DNA from: Citrobacter sp. wls619 | GTDB taxonomy: Bacteria > Pseudomonadota > Gammaproteobacteria > Enterobacterales > Enterobacteriaceae | Direction of reading: 5' to 3' | DNA length: 64,000 nt | NCBI RefSeq assembly: GCF_005281345.1 | Contig: NZ_SZXJ01000043.1 | Span: forward strand, 94,957-158,956 | In this document: in pieces, positions 13,296-23,352 of the stretch | Layout of the letters: every line of letters begins with the position of its first letter | Numbering within the stretch: the first letter of the stretch is position 1 | The notes under the pieces: model-generated | Told to the model about the DNA's origin: nothing | Database searches by the model: none | Seen by the model: only the letters and a program-made list of their open reading frames with translations | Translations under genes and position numbers: made by a program

Positions 13296-13552
13296 GAAAA
13301 CCTCCAGGTATATTCAGAATTTTTACTGCTACCAGCCACGTTGTGGCCAGCCAGAAGTGATGTCACCCAGATTCGGGAAAGTCATTGCTGTTCAAAATAC
13401 AAACAAAAAATGAACAATACCGGATATTTGGGCAGAAAATTGGATGATAGTTTACCAGATTTTGTGACCTTTGTGGTGAGTCGATTCTGGAAATGGGGAA
13501 AAAGAGGTGGCAATCAGCGTATTACCGTGATCTTTGGCGGATGAAAATCATA
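13296..13552. other. Upstream region of sspA
   Basis: The gap between rpsI and sspA (315 bases with the terminator below) contains no credible gene. It must carry the sspA promoter on the minus strand. I could not pick a single clear -10/-35 pair. Confidence 0.5.
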
Positions 13553-13578
13553 AAAAAACCCGCCGAGGCGGGTTTTTT
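13553..13578 (-). terminator. Terminator after rpsI
   Basis: A-tract plus CCCGCC (13559-13564) pairs with GGCGGG (13567-13572) plus T-tract, giving a strong GC stem flanked by A6 and T6 runs. It ends the rplM-rpsI transcript on the minus strand and could work in both directions. Confidence 0.88.
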
Positions 13579-13610
13579 CGCAAATTGTAATCTGCCGAAG
13601 CAGAAAGCAA

Positions 13611-14006
<396 letters not shown>

Positions 14007-14018
14007 CTATAATCCCGA

Positions 14019-14471
<453 letters not shown>

Positions 14472-14475
14472 TTAC

Positions 14476-14497
14476 ACGTTGGTGAACACCCAAACGT
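14476..14497 (-). promoter_or_regulatory. Candidate hairpin in the rplM leader
   Basis: On the minus strand ACGTTTGG and CCAACGT can pair with a one-base bulge just upstream of the rplM ribosome site. A candidate -10 element TATAAT lies on the minus strand at 14612-14617, giving a leader of roughly 160 bases. L13 autoregulates rplM-rpsI in E. coli, so this hairpin may be part of its target; that is inference. Confidence 0.4.
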
Positions 14498-14665
14498 TTT
14501 GTCAGTTGAGGTTCACACGACATTGTCCAGCAAACCTACCCCTTCGAATAGCCTATGCCGGCGCATAGAAAGTTTTGGGAAAAAAACTCTCTCGTAACGT
14601 GGGGTCGCAAGATTATAGAGAAGTCAGGGTCAAAGATCGACCCCTTTATGTGATTTGCGGCAGGT

Positions 14666-15793
14666 TTAACCGGCTAAATGTTCCCGCTTCAGATACTCCT
14701 CGCTTTGCATCTCCTGCAAACGCGACAAACAACGCTGGAATTCAAACTTCAGCCGCTCGCCCTGGTAGATTTCATATAAAGGCGCTGCGGCGCTGACCAC
14801 CAGCTTAACGTGGCGTTCGTAGAACTCATCAACCAGCGCGATAAAGCGTCGTGCTTCACTTTCCATCAGCGTCGTCATTACCGGTACATCAGACAGCAGC
14901 ACCGTGTGGAACAGGCGCGACAAGGCAATGTAATCGTGCTGGCTGCGGGCATCGACGCACAGTGTAGTGAACGAGACCGCCAGCGTTTGGTTCTCAACAG
15001 CCAGCGTCTGCATCGGGCGGTGGTTAATCTCCAGCGTCGGCGCATGATCACCTTTCGCTCCCGCCAAGGCCAGCCAGAGCTTATCCATCTGCCGCTGCGT
15101 TTCAGCATTAAGCGGGGACAGCCACAAGTGTGCCTGAGTTAACGTACGTAACCGGTAGTCAACGCCGGCATCCACATTCATGATGTCGCAATACTGTTTA
15201 ATGGCGTCGATAGCGGGAAGGAAGCGCGCACGTTGCAAACCGTTACGATACAGTTCATCAGGCGGAATATTGGACGTTGCCACCAGCGTAATGCCGCGAG
15301 CAAATAGCGCCTTCATTAAACCACCGAGCAGCATGGCGTCGGTAATATCCGAGACAAAAAATTCATCAAAGCACAGCACATCGGTTTCGGCTTTGAAGCG
15401 GTCAGCAATCACTTCCAACGGGTCGCTCTGACCTTGCAGAGCCGTCAGTTCTTCATGCACGCGCAGCATGAAGCGGTGAAAGTGCAAACGTTGTTTACGT
15501 GCGCCAGGCAGGCTATGGTAGAACAAATCCATCAGCCAGGTTTTTCCGCGCCCAACTCCGCCCCACATATACAAGCCACGCACCGGTGCGTTGATCGGCG
15601 ACTCACGCTTGCCCAGCAATTTACCAAAGCGGGCCATCAGTCCACTCTCCTGCGCCGCTGGAGGTGCAATCGTGGTGAGCTCCTGGTAAATCGTTTCCAG
15701 TCGATTCACCGCTTCTTTTTGTACGTTGTCGGGTTGATGGCTGCCGTTGTTAAGGGCCTGCAGGTATCGCGATGTCGGGGAAAGGCTTTGCAT
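14666..15793 (-). CDS. zapE: Cell division ATPase ZapE
   Basis: ZapE (YhcM) is an AFG1-like P-loop ATPase that joins the Z-ring during constriction and is needed under low oxygen or high temperature. The 375-residue length equals E. coli ZapE. The Walker A motif GGVGRGKTW lies near residue 75, Walker B LCFDEFFVSD near 140, and the sensor-like TLVATSNIPP near 165. It is transcribed away from zapG, another division-related gene, and ends about 220 bases before rplM. Confidence 0.95.
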   Translation of the reverse strand: MQSLSPTSRYLQALNNGSHQPDNVQKEAVNRLETIYQELTTIAPPAAQESGLMARFGKLLGKRESPINAPVRGLYMWGGVGRGKTWLMDLFYHSLPGARKQRLHFHRFMLRVHEELTALQGQSDPLEVIADRFKAETDVLCFDEFFVSDITDAMLLGGLMKALFARGITLVATSNIPPDELYRNGLQRARFLPAIDAIKQYCDIMNVDAGVDYRLRTLTQAHLWLSPLNAETQRQMDKLWLALAGAKGDHAPTLEINHRPMQTLAVENQTLAVSFTTLCVDARSQHDYIALSRLFHTVLLSDVPVMTTLMESEARRFIALVDEFYERHVKLVVSAAAPLYEIYQGERLKFEFQRCLSRLQEMQSEEYLKREHLAG

Positions 15794-15985
15794 GATGTTA
15801 TTGTTATTCCTTGAGAATCGATGTGCCGTCGCTCACGGTTGACGAAAAAAAGGCCGTTCTACATTACGTGATATAAACACGGGATTCCACTTCTACGGGA
15901 TTAGCGGTTATAGTGGCATAATCAGGCGCAGGCATGGAGCCTAAAGCCAACACCCTACGGAAACAAAAGACAACGGGAGATGTTC

Positions 15986-16384
15986 ATGACCTGGGAATAT
16001 GCGCTAATTGGGTTAGTCGTCGGTATCATTATTGGTGCTGTAGCCATGCGTTTTGGTAATCGTAAATTACGCCAACAGCAGGCATTACAGTACGAACTGG
16101 AAAAGAACAAAGCTGAACTGGAAGAGTACCGCGAAGAGCTGGTGAGTCATTTCGCCCGCAGCGCTGAATTGCTGGATAACATGGCGGACGATTATCGTCA
16201 GATCTACCAGCATATGGCGAAAAGCTCCAGCAACCTGCTGCCGGGTATGTCGCCGGAAAACAACCCGTTCCGCAATCGTCTGGCTGAGTCTGAAGCGGGT
16301 AACGATCAGGCGCCGGTTCAGATGCCGCGTGACTATTCCGAAGGGGCTTCCGGCCTGCTGCGTAGTGGCGCAAAGCGCGACTAA
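15986..16384 (+). CDS. zapG: Z-ring associated protein ZapG (YhcB, DUF1043)
   Basis: ZapG is an inner-membrane protein with one N-terminal transmembrane segment (YALIGLVVGIIIGAVAM) followed by a long cytoplasmic coiled coil (RKLRQQQALQYELEKNKAEL and onward). It links the division machinery with envelope synthesis. The 132-residue form starting at 15986 has a GGGAG site at the right distance; the in-frame ATG two codons earlier touches that site and is less likely. The tail is low in structure and ends GAKRD as in E. coli. Confidence 0.94.
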   Translation: MTWEYALIGLVVGIIIGAVAMRFGNRKLRQQQALQYELEKNKAELEEYREELVSHFARSAELLDNMADDYRQIYQHMAKSSSNLLPGMSPENNPFRNRLAESEAGNDQAPVQMPRDYSEGASGLLRSGAKRD

Positions 16385-16408
16385 CTGCACATCGTTAAGA
16401 AATTTATG

Positions 16409-16436
16409 GGGCGCAGCAATTGCGCCCTCCGCTTCT
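16409..16436 (+). terminator. Hairpin after zapG
   Basis: GGGCGCA (16409-16415) and TGCGCCC (16421-16427) form a perfect 7-bp stem with a five-base loop, followed by a pyrimidine-rich tail. It is a plausible but weak terminator between zapG and degQ. Confidence 0.55.
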
Positions 16437-16552
16437 CTTCCCGTCCCAGCTATTATTTAGTCGTTAGCCTCATTGTGACCAAACCGAAAATTCAATAACA
16501 TCAAACTGTTTTGAATCATCTTCCGTTTACTCAAGGTACGAGAGCAGGATCC

Positions 16553-17920
16553 ATGAAAAAACAAACCCAGCTGTTGAGTGCATTAGCGTTAAGTGTCGGG
16601 TTAACTCTCTCGGCGCCATTCCAGGCCATTGCGTCGATTCCCGGCCAGGTCCCCGGTCAGGCAGCGCTCCCCAGCCTCGCCCCCATGCTGGAAAAAGTGT
16701 TACCTGCCGTGGTTAGCGTGAGAGTCGAGGGCACCGCCGTTCAAGGGCAAAAAGTCCCGGAAGAGTTCAAAAAATTTTTTGGCGATGAGCTGCCCGACCA
16801 GCCCTCGCAGCCCTTTGAGGGACTGGGCTCAGGCGTCATCATTGACGCTGCCAAAGGCTATGTTCTGACCAACAACCACGTTATTAATCAGGCACAGAAA
16901 ATTAGCGTTCAGCTGAACGATGGGCGCGAGTTCGATGCCAAACTCATCGGTAGCGACGATCAGAGCGATATCGCCCTGCTGCAAATTCAGCACCCCAGCA
17001 ACCTGACTCAAATCGCTATCGCCGATTCCGACAAACTGCGCGTGGGTGACTTTGCTGTCGCCGTCGGCAACCCGTTTGGGTTGGGACAAACGGCAACCTC
17101 AGGGATCGTCTCCGCATTGGGTCGCAGTGGTCTGAACCTGGAAGGTCTGGAAAATTTTATTCAGACCGATGCGTCAATTAACCGCGGTAACTCCGGCGGT
17201 GCGTTGCTCAACCTGAATGGTGAGCTGATTGGTATCAATACCGCCATTCTGGCGCCCGGCGGCGGCAGCATTGGGATCGGCTTTGCTATCCCCAGCAACA
17301 TGGCGCGTACGCTGGCGCAGCAGTTAATGCAGTTTGGCGAAATCAAACGCGGTCTGTTAGGTATTAAAGGTACTGAAATGACCGCTGACATCGCTAAAGC
17401 ATTCAAACTGGATGTACAACGTGGCGCGTTTGTCAGCGAAGTTCTGCCGAACTCTGGTTCCGCCAAAGCGGGCGTGAAATCCGGTGACGTGATTACCAGT
17501 CTTAACGGCAAACCGCTCAATAGTTTCGCCGAACTGCGTTCGCGTATTGCGACAACTGAACCGGGGACCAAAGTCAAACTGGGCCTGCTGCGTAACGGTA
17601 AACCACTGGAAGTTGAAGTGACGCTGGATACCAGTACATCATCTTCCGCCAGTGCGGAAATGATTGCACCGGCGTTGCAAGGGGCCACGCTCAGCGACGG
17701 GCAGCTAAAAGACGGAGCCAAAGGCATTCGAATTGATAACGTTGAAAAAAGTAGCCCAGCCGCACAGGCCGGCCTGCATAAAGATGACGTCATCATCGCC
17801 GTTAACCGCGATCGAGTGAACTCGATTGCCGAAATGCGCAAAGTGCTGGAAACGAAACCGTCAATCATTGCGCTGCAGGTCGTTCGTGGTAACGAGAGTA
17901 TTTACCTGCTTTTGCGTTAA
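16553..17920 (+). CDS. degQ: Periplasmic serine endoprotease DegQ
   Basis: DegQ is a periplasmic HtrA-family protease and chaperone that degrades misfolded proteins. The 455-residue precursor has a Sec signal peptide (residues 1-27, ending in AIA-S). The catalytic triad is His109 (TNNHV), Asp139 (QSDIALL) and Ser214 (RGNSGGA). Two PDZ domains follow, about residues 255-350 and 360-455. The start at 16553 is chosen because it begins the signal peptide (MKKQTQ); an upstream ATG would bury it. degS follows 89 bases downstream. Confidence 0.97.
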   Translation: MKKQTQLLSALALSVGLTLSAPFQAIASIPGQVPGQAALPSLAPMLEKVLPAVVSVRVEGTAVQGQKVPEEFKKFFGDELPDQPSQPFEGLGSGVIIDAAKGYVLTNNHVINQAQKISVQLNDGREFDAKLIGSDDQSDIALLQIQHPSNLTQIAIADSDKLRVGDFAVAVGNPFGLGQTATSGIVSALGRSGLNLEGLENFIQTDASINRGNSGGALLNLNGELIGINTAILAPGGGSIGIGFAIPSNMARTLAQQLMQFGEIKRGLLGIKGTEMTADIAKAFKLDVQRGAFVSEVLPNSGSAKAGVKSGDVITSLNGKPLNSFAELRSRIATTEPGTKVKLGLLRNGKPLEVEVTLDTSTSSSASAEMIAPALQGATLSDGQLKDGAKGIRIDNVEKSSPAAQAGLHKDDVIIAVNRDRVNSIAEMRKVLETKPSIIALQVVRGNESIYLLLR

Positions 17921-17928
17921 CCTGACCA

Positions 17929-17960
17929 ACCGGACATCAGCCCCCCGTGTGATGTCCGGT
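17929..17960 (+). other. Hairpin between degQ and degS
   Basis: ACCGGACATCA (17929-17939) and TGATGTCCGGT (17950-17960) form a perfect 11-bp stem with a 10-base loop. There is no T-run. It may partly separate degQ and degS expression or protect degQ mRNA. Confidence 0.55.
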
Positions 17961-18009
17961 AAACTCGTGATATGCTGCTGCCGTTCCCTTTTTTAATGAC
18001 GCCGCCATC

Positions 18010-19077
18010 ATGTTTGTGAAGCTTTTACGTTCGGTCGCGATTGGTTTAATCGTCGGCGCCATTCTGCTGGCCGCGATGCCCTCTCTGCGAAAAATTAATA
18101 CGCTTACCGCACCACAGTTCGACAGCACAGATGAAACACCTGCCAGCTATAACCCGGCAGTTCGCCGTGCTGCGCCTGCCGTGGTCAACGTGTACAACCG
18201 CAGTATGAACAGCACGACGCATAACCAGCTTGAGATCCGCACGCTCGGTTCAGGCGTTATCATGGATCAGCGCGGCTATATCATCACCAACAAGCACGTC
18301 ATTAATGATGCCGACCAAATCATCGTTGCATTGCAGGATGGACGTGTCTTTGAAGCGCTGCTTGTTGGCTCCGATACCTTAACCGACCTTGCCGTGCTGA
18401 AAATCAACGCAGCAGGCGGCCTGCCGACGATCCCGATTAATAACAAACGTGTACCGCATATTGGCGATGTCGTACTTGCCATCGGTAACCCGTACAACCT
18501 TGGGCAAACCATCACTCAGGGGATCATCAGCGCCACGGGTCGTATTGGCCTGAACCCAACGGGCCGACAAAACTTCCTGCAAACGGATGCCTCCATTAAC
18601 CATGGTAACTCCGGCGGTGCGCTGGTTAACTCGCTAGGCGAGTTAATGGGGATTAACACACTGTCGTTTGATAAGAGCAATGATGGCGAAACACCGGAAG
18701 GGATTGGCTTTGCCATTCCGTTTCAACTGGCGACGAAAATCATGGATAAGCTTATCCGCGACGGGCGCGTTATTCGTGGCTACATCGGCATCAGCGGGCG
18801 TGAAATTGCACCGCTGCACGCACAAGGTAGCGGCATGGACCAAATTCAGGGGATTGTGGTAAACGAAGTGGCCCCGGATGGTCCGGCGGCCCAGGCCGGA
18901 ATTCAGGTCAACGACCTCATCATTTCGGTAAATAACAAACCGGCGGTATCTGCGCTGGAAACGATGGACCAGGTCGCTGAGATTCGCCCCGGTTCGGTTA
19001 TCTCAGTGGTTGTGATGCGCGATGATAAGCAATTGACGCTGCAGGTAACGATTCAGGAATACCCTGCCACCAATTAA
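18010..19077 (+). CDS. degS: Site-1 protease DegS, sigma-E stress sensor
   Basis: DegS is anchored in the inner membrane and cuts RseA when its PDZ domain binds unfolded outer-membrane protein C-termini, starting the sigma-E response. The 355 residues include an N-terminal membrane anchor (LLRSVAIGLIVGAILLAAM), a trypsin-like domain with His96 (TNKHVIND), Asp126 (LTDLAVLK) and Ser201 (HGNSGGA), and one PDZ domain (about 260-340). The length is the same as in E. coli. It lies downstream of degQ in the same orientation. Confidence 0.97.
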   Translation: MFVKLLRSVAIGLIVGAILLAAMPSLRKINTLTAPQFDSTDETPASYNPAVRRAAPAVVNVYNRSMNSTTHNQLEIRTLGSGVIMDQRGYIITNKHVINDADQIIVALQDGRVFEALLVGSDTLTDLAVLKINAAGGLPTIPINNKRVPHIGDVVLAIGNPYNLGQTITQGIISATGRIGLNPTGRQNFLQTDASINHGNSGGALVNSLGELMGINTLSFDKSNDGETPEGIGFAIPFQLATKIMDKLIRDGRVIRGYIGISGREIAPLHAQGSGMDQIQGIVVNEVAPDGPAAQAGIQVNDLIISVNNKPAVSALETMDQVAEIRPGSVISVVVMRDDKQLTLQVTIQEYPATN

Positions 19078-19104
19078 CGCTACATCTACCTCTCACTTGC
19101 CATA

Positions 19105-19137
19105 AAAAAACCGGAGCACAATATATGCTCCGGTTTC
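19105..19137. terminator. Terminator after degS
   Basis: AACCGGAGCA (19109-19118) and TGCTCCGGTT (19126-19135) form a 10-bp stem with an upstream A-run and short T-run, so it fits an intrinsic terminator for degS and possibly for mdh readthrough from the other side. Confidence 0.8.
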
Positions 19138-19170
19138 TATTAGGCGATATCATAGAGAGTTAGCATGTAA

Positions 19171-19201
19171 TGCCTGATGGCGCTACGCTTATCAGGCCTA
19201 C
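19171..19201. repeat. REP element between degS and mdh
   Basis: TGCCTGATGGCGCTACGCTT followed by ATCAGGCCTAC is a typical enteric REP palindrome. It sits between the convergent 3' ends of degS and mdh. Confidence 0.85.
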
Positions 19202-19226
19202 AAATACACGCTGGCCTCTCCTGGCG

Positions 19227-20240
<1,014 letters not shown>

Positions 20241-20298
20241 TCAATAACCACGCTTCAAGAATGCGTAGTCACGCAAATTTGGCTTTTATGCATTTAAC

Positions 20299-20327
20299 TT
20301 ACGTAAAATAAAACCTAAGTTACGTAA
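20299..20327. promoter_or_regulatory. Paired TTACGTAA palindromes upstream of mdh
   Basis: Two identical 8-bp palindromes, TTACGTAA at 20299-20306 and 20320-20327, have starts 21 bases apart, i.e. two helical turns. They lie about 140-165 bases upstream of mdh in the mdh-argR gap. I do not know the factor. The rest of this 436-base gap contains the mdh promoter region and, near 20536, the argR operators. Confidence 0.4.
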
Positions 20328-20535
20328 TTCAAAACCACTCGCACAGTAGAGCAACTTTCCAACAGGTGCTGACAATATACCCTACAGCCCTCTCAAAACA
20401 ACATCAATTTGATAACATTTAATTTACTTTTAATCTTATTTGCGAGCCGTGACACAGGCATGTTTCTTGATAACGAAATTTGATAAAATCCCGCTCTTTC
20501 ATAACATTATTTCAGCCTTGAACGAGGCAGACCGT

Positions 20536-20570
20536 TTGCATAAAAATTCATCTGTATGCACAATAATGTT
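20536..20570 (+). promoter_or_regulatory. ARG boxes upstream of argR
   Basis: Two tandem 16-18-base A/T-rich partial palindromes (around TTGCATAAAAATTCATCT and GTATGCACAATAATGTT) match the spacing and consensus of ArgR binding sites and resemble the known autoregulatory operators of E. coli argR. They lie 29-63 bases before the argR start. Confidence 0.7.
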
Positions 20571-20595
20571 GTTTCTACCGCCATATTACGGGTGA

Positions 20596-21069
<474 letters not shown>

Positions 21070-21076
21070 TTCCCTT

Positions 21077-21116
21077 CCCCGTCACGCCCTGTGGCGGGGG
21101 AAAAAATCTCTCTTTT
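21077..21116 (+). terminator. Probable terminator after argR
   Basis: CCCCGTCAC (21077-21085) pairs with GTGGCGGGG (21091-21099) with one G-T wobble and a five-base loop, followed by an A-run and then TCTCTCTTTT. It is placed seven bases after the argR stop. Confidence 0.65.
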
Positions 21117-21182
21117 CTGCTCCCCTCCTCAGCTTTCCACTGCCGAGCATTTCACAAATAGTGCGTTTCACCGCCAAAATAC

Positions 21183-21233
21183 ATTCACATAGTGAATGAT
21201 ACTCATCAAAAACGCACAATTTGCAAAATTGTG
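21183..21233. promoter_or_regulatory. Two palindromes in the argR-yhcN gap
   Basis: ATTCAC-ATA-GTGAAT (21183-21197) is a perfect palindrome with 6-bp arms. CACAATTT-GCA-AAATTGTG (21215-21233) is a second one with 8-bp arms. Both lie in the 379-base AT-rich gap upstream of yhcN and look like regulator sites; no factor is assigned. I see no gene in this gap. Confidence 0.4.
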
Positions 21234-21390
21234 TATCCACATGAATTTATTGATTTTATTTTAGAGAATAAGCTCTAACCTGTATTTTTAATTCTATATG
21301 GTTATAAAAAATACTTTTTTTAACACCTGATTGCCAACGAAACAATTAGCGTGGTATTAATTTATCGCGTGATTAGTGTATACTTGATTT

Positions 21391-21406
21391 TGTGATGAGG
21401 GTCACG
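21391..21406 (+). promoter_or_regulatory. CRP-like site upstream of yhcN
   Basis: TGTGATGAGGGTCACG matches the CRP consensus TGTGA-N6-TCACA at nine of ten arm positions. It begins seven bases after a -10-like TATACT (21379-21384) and 58 bases before yhcN. If that -10 is used, CRP would sit on the start point and repress. Confidence 0.5.
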
Positions 21407-21448
21407 AAACGAAGACCCCTAATAAAAGAATTCGACGAGGTAAATATC

Positions 21449-21715
21449 ATGAAAATCAAAACCACTGTTGCAACATTAAGCCTTCTCTCCGTTCTCTCTT
21501 TCGGTGCAAGCGCCGCTGTTAATCAGGTGAACTCGCAAGAAGCACAGAATCTGCAATCCATGGGTACTATCTCTGTATCTCAGATCGGTAGCTCGCCAAT
21601 GGATATGCGTCAGGCAATCGCCGATAAAGCAGAAAAAGCGGGCGCCAGCAGCTATCGTGTCACTGAACTCCGTGAAGGTGCTCACTGGCATGCAACCGCA
21701 GAATTGTACAAATAA
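21449..21715 (+). CDS. yhcN: Small periplasmic stress protein YhcN (DUF1471)
   Basis: YhcN is an 88-residue secreted protein of the BhsA/McbA/YdgH family, linked in E. coli to peroxide, acid and cytoplasmic pH stress. It has a Sec signal peptide (MKIKTTVATLSLLSVLSFGASA) and the single DUF1471 domain with the SSPMDMR segment and the C-terminal WHATAELYK. The start at 21449 begins the signal peptide and has a GAGG site; an upstream in-frame ATG would block secretion. Confidence 0.92.
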   Translation: MKIKTTVATLSLLSVLSFGASAAVNQVNSQEAQNLQSMGTISVSQIGSSPMDMRQAIADKAEKAGASSYRVTELREGAHWHATAELYK

Positions 21716-21741
21716 ACCCTCGTCGTCTAGTCCGACGACTT

Positions 21742-21766
21742 GCCCCCGTCTGCCGGGGGCTTTTTT
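21742..21766. terminator. Terminator between yhcN and yhcO
   Basis: GCCCCCG (21742-21748) and CGGGGGC (21754-21760) form a strong stem followed by six T residues. A second hairpin, GTCGTC/GACGAC, lies just before it at about 21723-21739. The T-run reaches the yhcO stop codon on the other strand. Confidence 0.88.
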
Positions 21767-22049
21767 ATGCCTGTTTTGAGTGGCGAACGTTAAAGCGTAA
21801 CTGTCCTTCGAGCTCTTCTTCTGCTTCATCGAACAGTAAAATCAGCGCGCCATATCGCCTGCGTAACTTATCCGGTAAATGGACAAATTCGATTTCCAGA
21901 GGTAACGGCAAGATTTCCCCAACCACAACCTCCCACAAAGAATCTAAATCAATCACCTTTTCCCGGGCCAGACCGAATGTACGCGCAAACTCACGGTAGA
22001 AATCACTCTGATTTTCAATCTCGTCAAAATCAAACGTATAGATATTCAT
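21765..22049 (-). CDS. yhcO: Barstar-like protein YhcO
   Basis: YhcO is a 94-residue protein of the barstar family (ribonuclease inhibitor fold). It matches E. coli YhcO ([59 protein letters not shown]) with a short C-terminal extension (SKQA). No barnase-like ribonuclease partner is next to it, and its function is unknown. It is convergent with yhcN. Confidence 0.88.
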   Translation of the reverse strand: MNIYTFDFDEIENQSDFYREFARTFGLAREKVIDLDSLWEVVVGEILPLPLEIEFVHLPDKLRRRYGALILLFDEAEEELEGQLRFNVRHSKQA

Positions 22050-22367
22050 CTATAGCCACCACCCCGACGCCAGTTACTCTACAGACCACCGATATGCAGG
22101 GTCTTCCTCAACCTGTTTCCCCTGTATCCCGCCGGCAAAATTTTATGTTCCTGCGGTCCAGGCATCGTTTATCACCCCAGCTAAATGCTCGTCTTAAGTA
22201 TAGCCCTGCCTCGGTATGCGTAATGTGTCAGGAATGAACTGTTCATCATTTAGACAAAGAGAGATTCATCACATTTTTATGCAAGATTATGACTACGTTT
22301 CAGAAACAGTATGAAACACGTTGACCATAACGTTCTGAAAAATAATAGATCCGATATTTATCTGATC

Positions 22368-22382
22368 TTTTCAATATGAAAA
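22368..22382 (+). promoter_or_regulatory. Palindrome upstream of xapA-like gene, possible operator
   Basis: TTTTCA-ATA-TGAAAA is a perfect palindrome with 6-bp arms, of the T-N11-A type used by LysR regulators. It lies 86 bases before the phosphorylase start in a 419-base gap (22050-22468) that contains no gene. A LysR-type regulator is encoded at the end of this locus, so it is a natural candidate operator. Confidence 0.4.
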
Positions 22383-22468
22383 CCATATCAATAACCGCAT
22401 TTATCATATTGGATTTGTAATTGAAGCCTCCACAAAATGCCTGCAACTGAATAGTCTCTGGAGTCGAT

Positions 22469-23302
22469 ATGTCCATGTCTGTTGTCAACGATACCCCGTA
22501 TGAAGCGGCTGAAATTCTGCGTGCAGCAAAACCCAATTTTCATCCACGTATCGCTCTGATACTTGGGTCAGGTCTGGGGGCACTTGCCGATCGCATGGAA
22601 AATAAAACCACGCTTTCATATCAACAATTACCCGGGTTCCCGGTCAGCACCGTAATCGGCCATGCCGGGGAAGTGGTGATGGGGACGCTTTATGGTATCG
22701 ACCTCATCTGCATGAAGGGACGTGGGCATTTTTATGAAGGGCTGGGAATGGGCATCATGACCCATGCCGTGCGTACCTTTAAACTGTTGGGCTGCGAATT
22801 TTTATTCTGTACCAACGCCGCGGGTTCGCTGAACGTAGATATTCCGGCAGGGAGTCTGGTCGCCCTCAACGATCACATCAACACCATGCCATCTACCCCC
22901 CTTGTCGGGCCGAACGATGAACGCTTTGGTCCTCGCTTCTTTAGCCTCGCTAACGCATACGATCGCGAACTACGCCAGCAGCTTCACGGTGCCGCAGAGC
23001 AGTTGGGTATCACGCTTCATGAAGGGGTTTTTGTCTCTTATCCTGGCCCTAATTTTGAGACGGCTGCGGAGATTCGCATGATGCAGCGTATGGGCGGCGA
23101 TGTCGTAGGTATGTCGGTGGTACCGGAAGTGATAGCCGCACGCCACTGTGGCCTGAAAGTACTAGCCGTTTCAGCCATCACGAATATGGCTGAAGGCCTC
23201 AGTGATGTCGAGCTTTCCCATGAACAAACGCTGAAATGCGCTGCCATGGTGACCGAAGATTTTATTCGTTTGATCAGCCAGTTCCTCAAACAGTATGCTT
23301 GA
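22469..23302 (+). CDS. xapA: Purine nucleoside phosphorylase II (XapA-type)
   Basis: The 277-residue protein is a trimeric-type purine nucleoside phosphorylase, closest in my recall to E. coli XapA (xanthosine phosphorylase, 277 residues). It would split xanthosine, inosine or guanosine with phosphate into base and ribose-1-phosphate. Family motifs include LILGSGLGALAD, CMKGRGHFYEG, CTNAAGSL, SYPGPNFETAAEIRMM, GMSVVPE and SAITNMAEGLSD. A GGAG site five bases upstream supports the start. It is the first gene of a three-gene same-strand locus and lies where K-12 has nothing between yhcO and aaeB. Confidence 0.88.
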   Translation: MSMSVVNDTPYEAAEILRAAKPNFHPRIALILGSGLGALADRMENKTTLSYQQLPGFPVSTVIGHAGEVVMGTLYGIDLICMKGRGHFYEGLGMGIMTHAVRTFKLLGCEFLFCTNAAGSLNVDIPAGSLVALNDHINTMPSTPLVGPNDERFGPRFFSLANAYDRELRQQLHGAAEQLGITLHEGVFVSYPGPNFETAAEIRMMQRMGGDVVGMSVVPEVIAARHCGLKVLAVSAITNMAEGLSDVELSHEQTLKCAAMVTEDFIRLISQFLKQYA

Positions 23303-23352
23303 TCGTGGTTCCGTAGACGGACAGGTCGCTCTGCTCCGTCTGGAGAAAAGTT

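Noticed and set aside
17161..17868. A 235-codon open frame on the minus strand
   Set aside because: It is the antisense shadow of degQ.
21765..22049. YhcO as part of a barnase-barstar toxin pair
   Set aside because: No ribonuclease gene lies on either side and yhcO is a conserved single gene in enterics.
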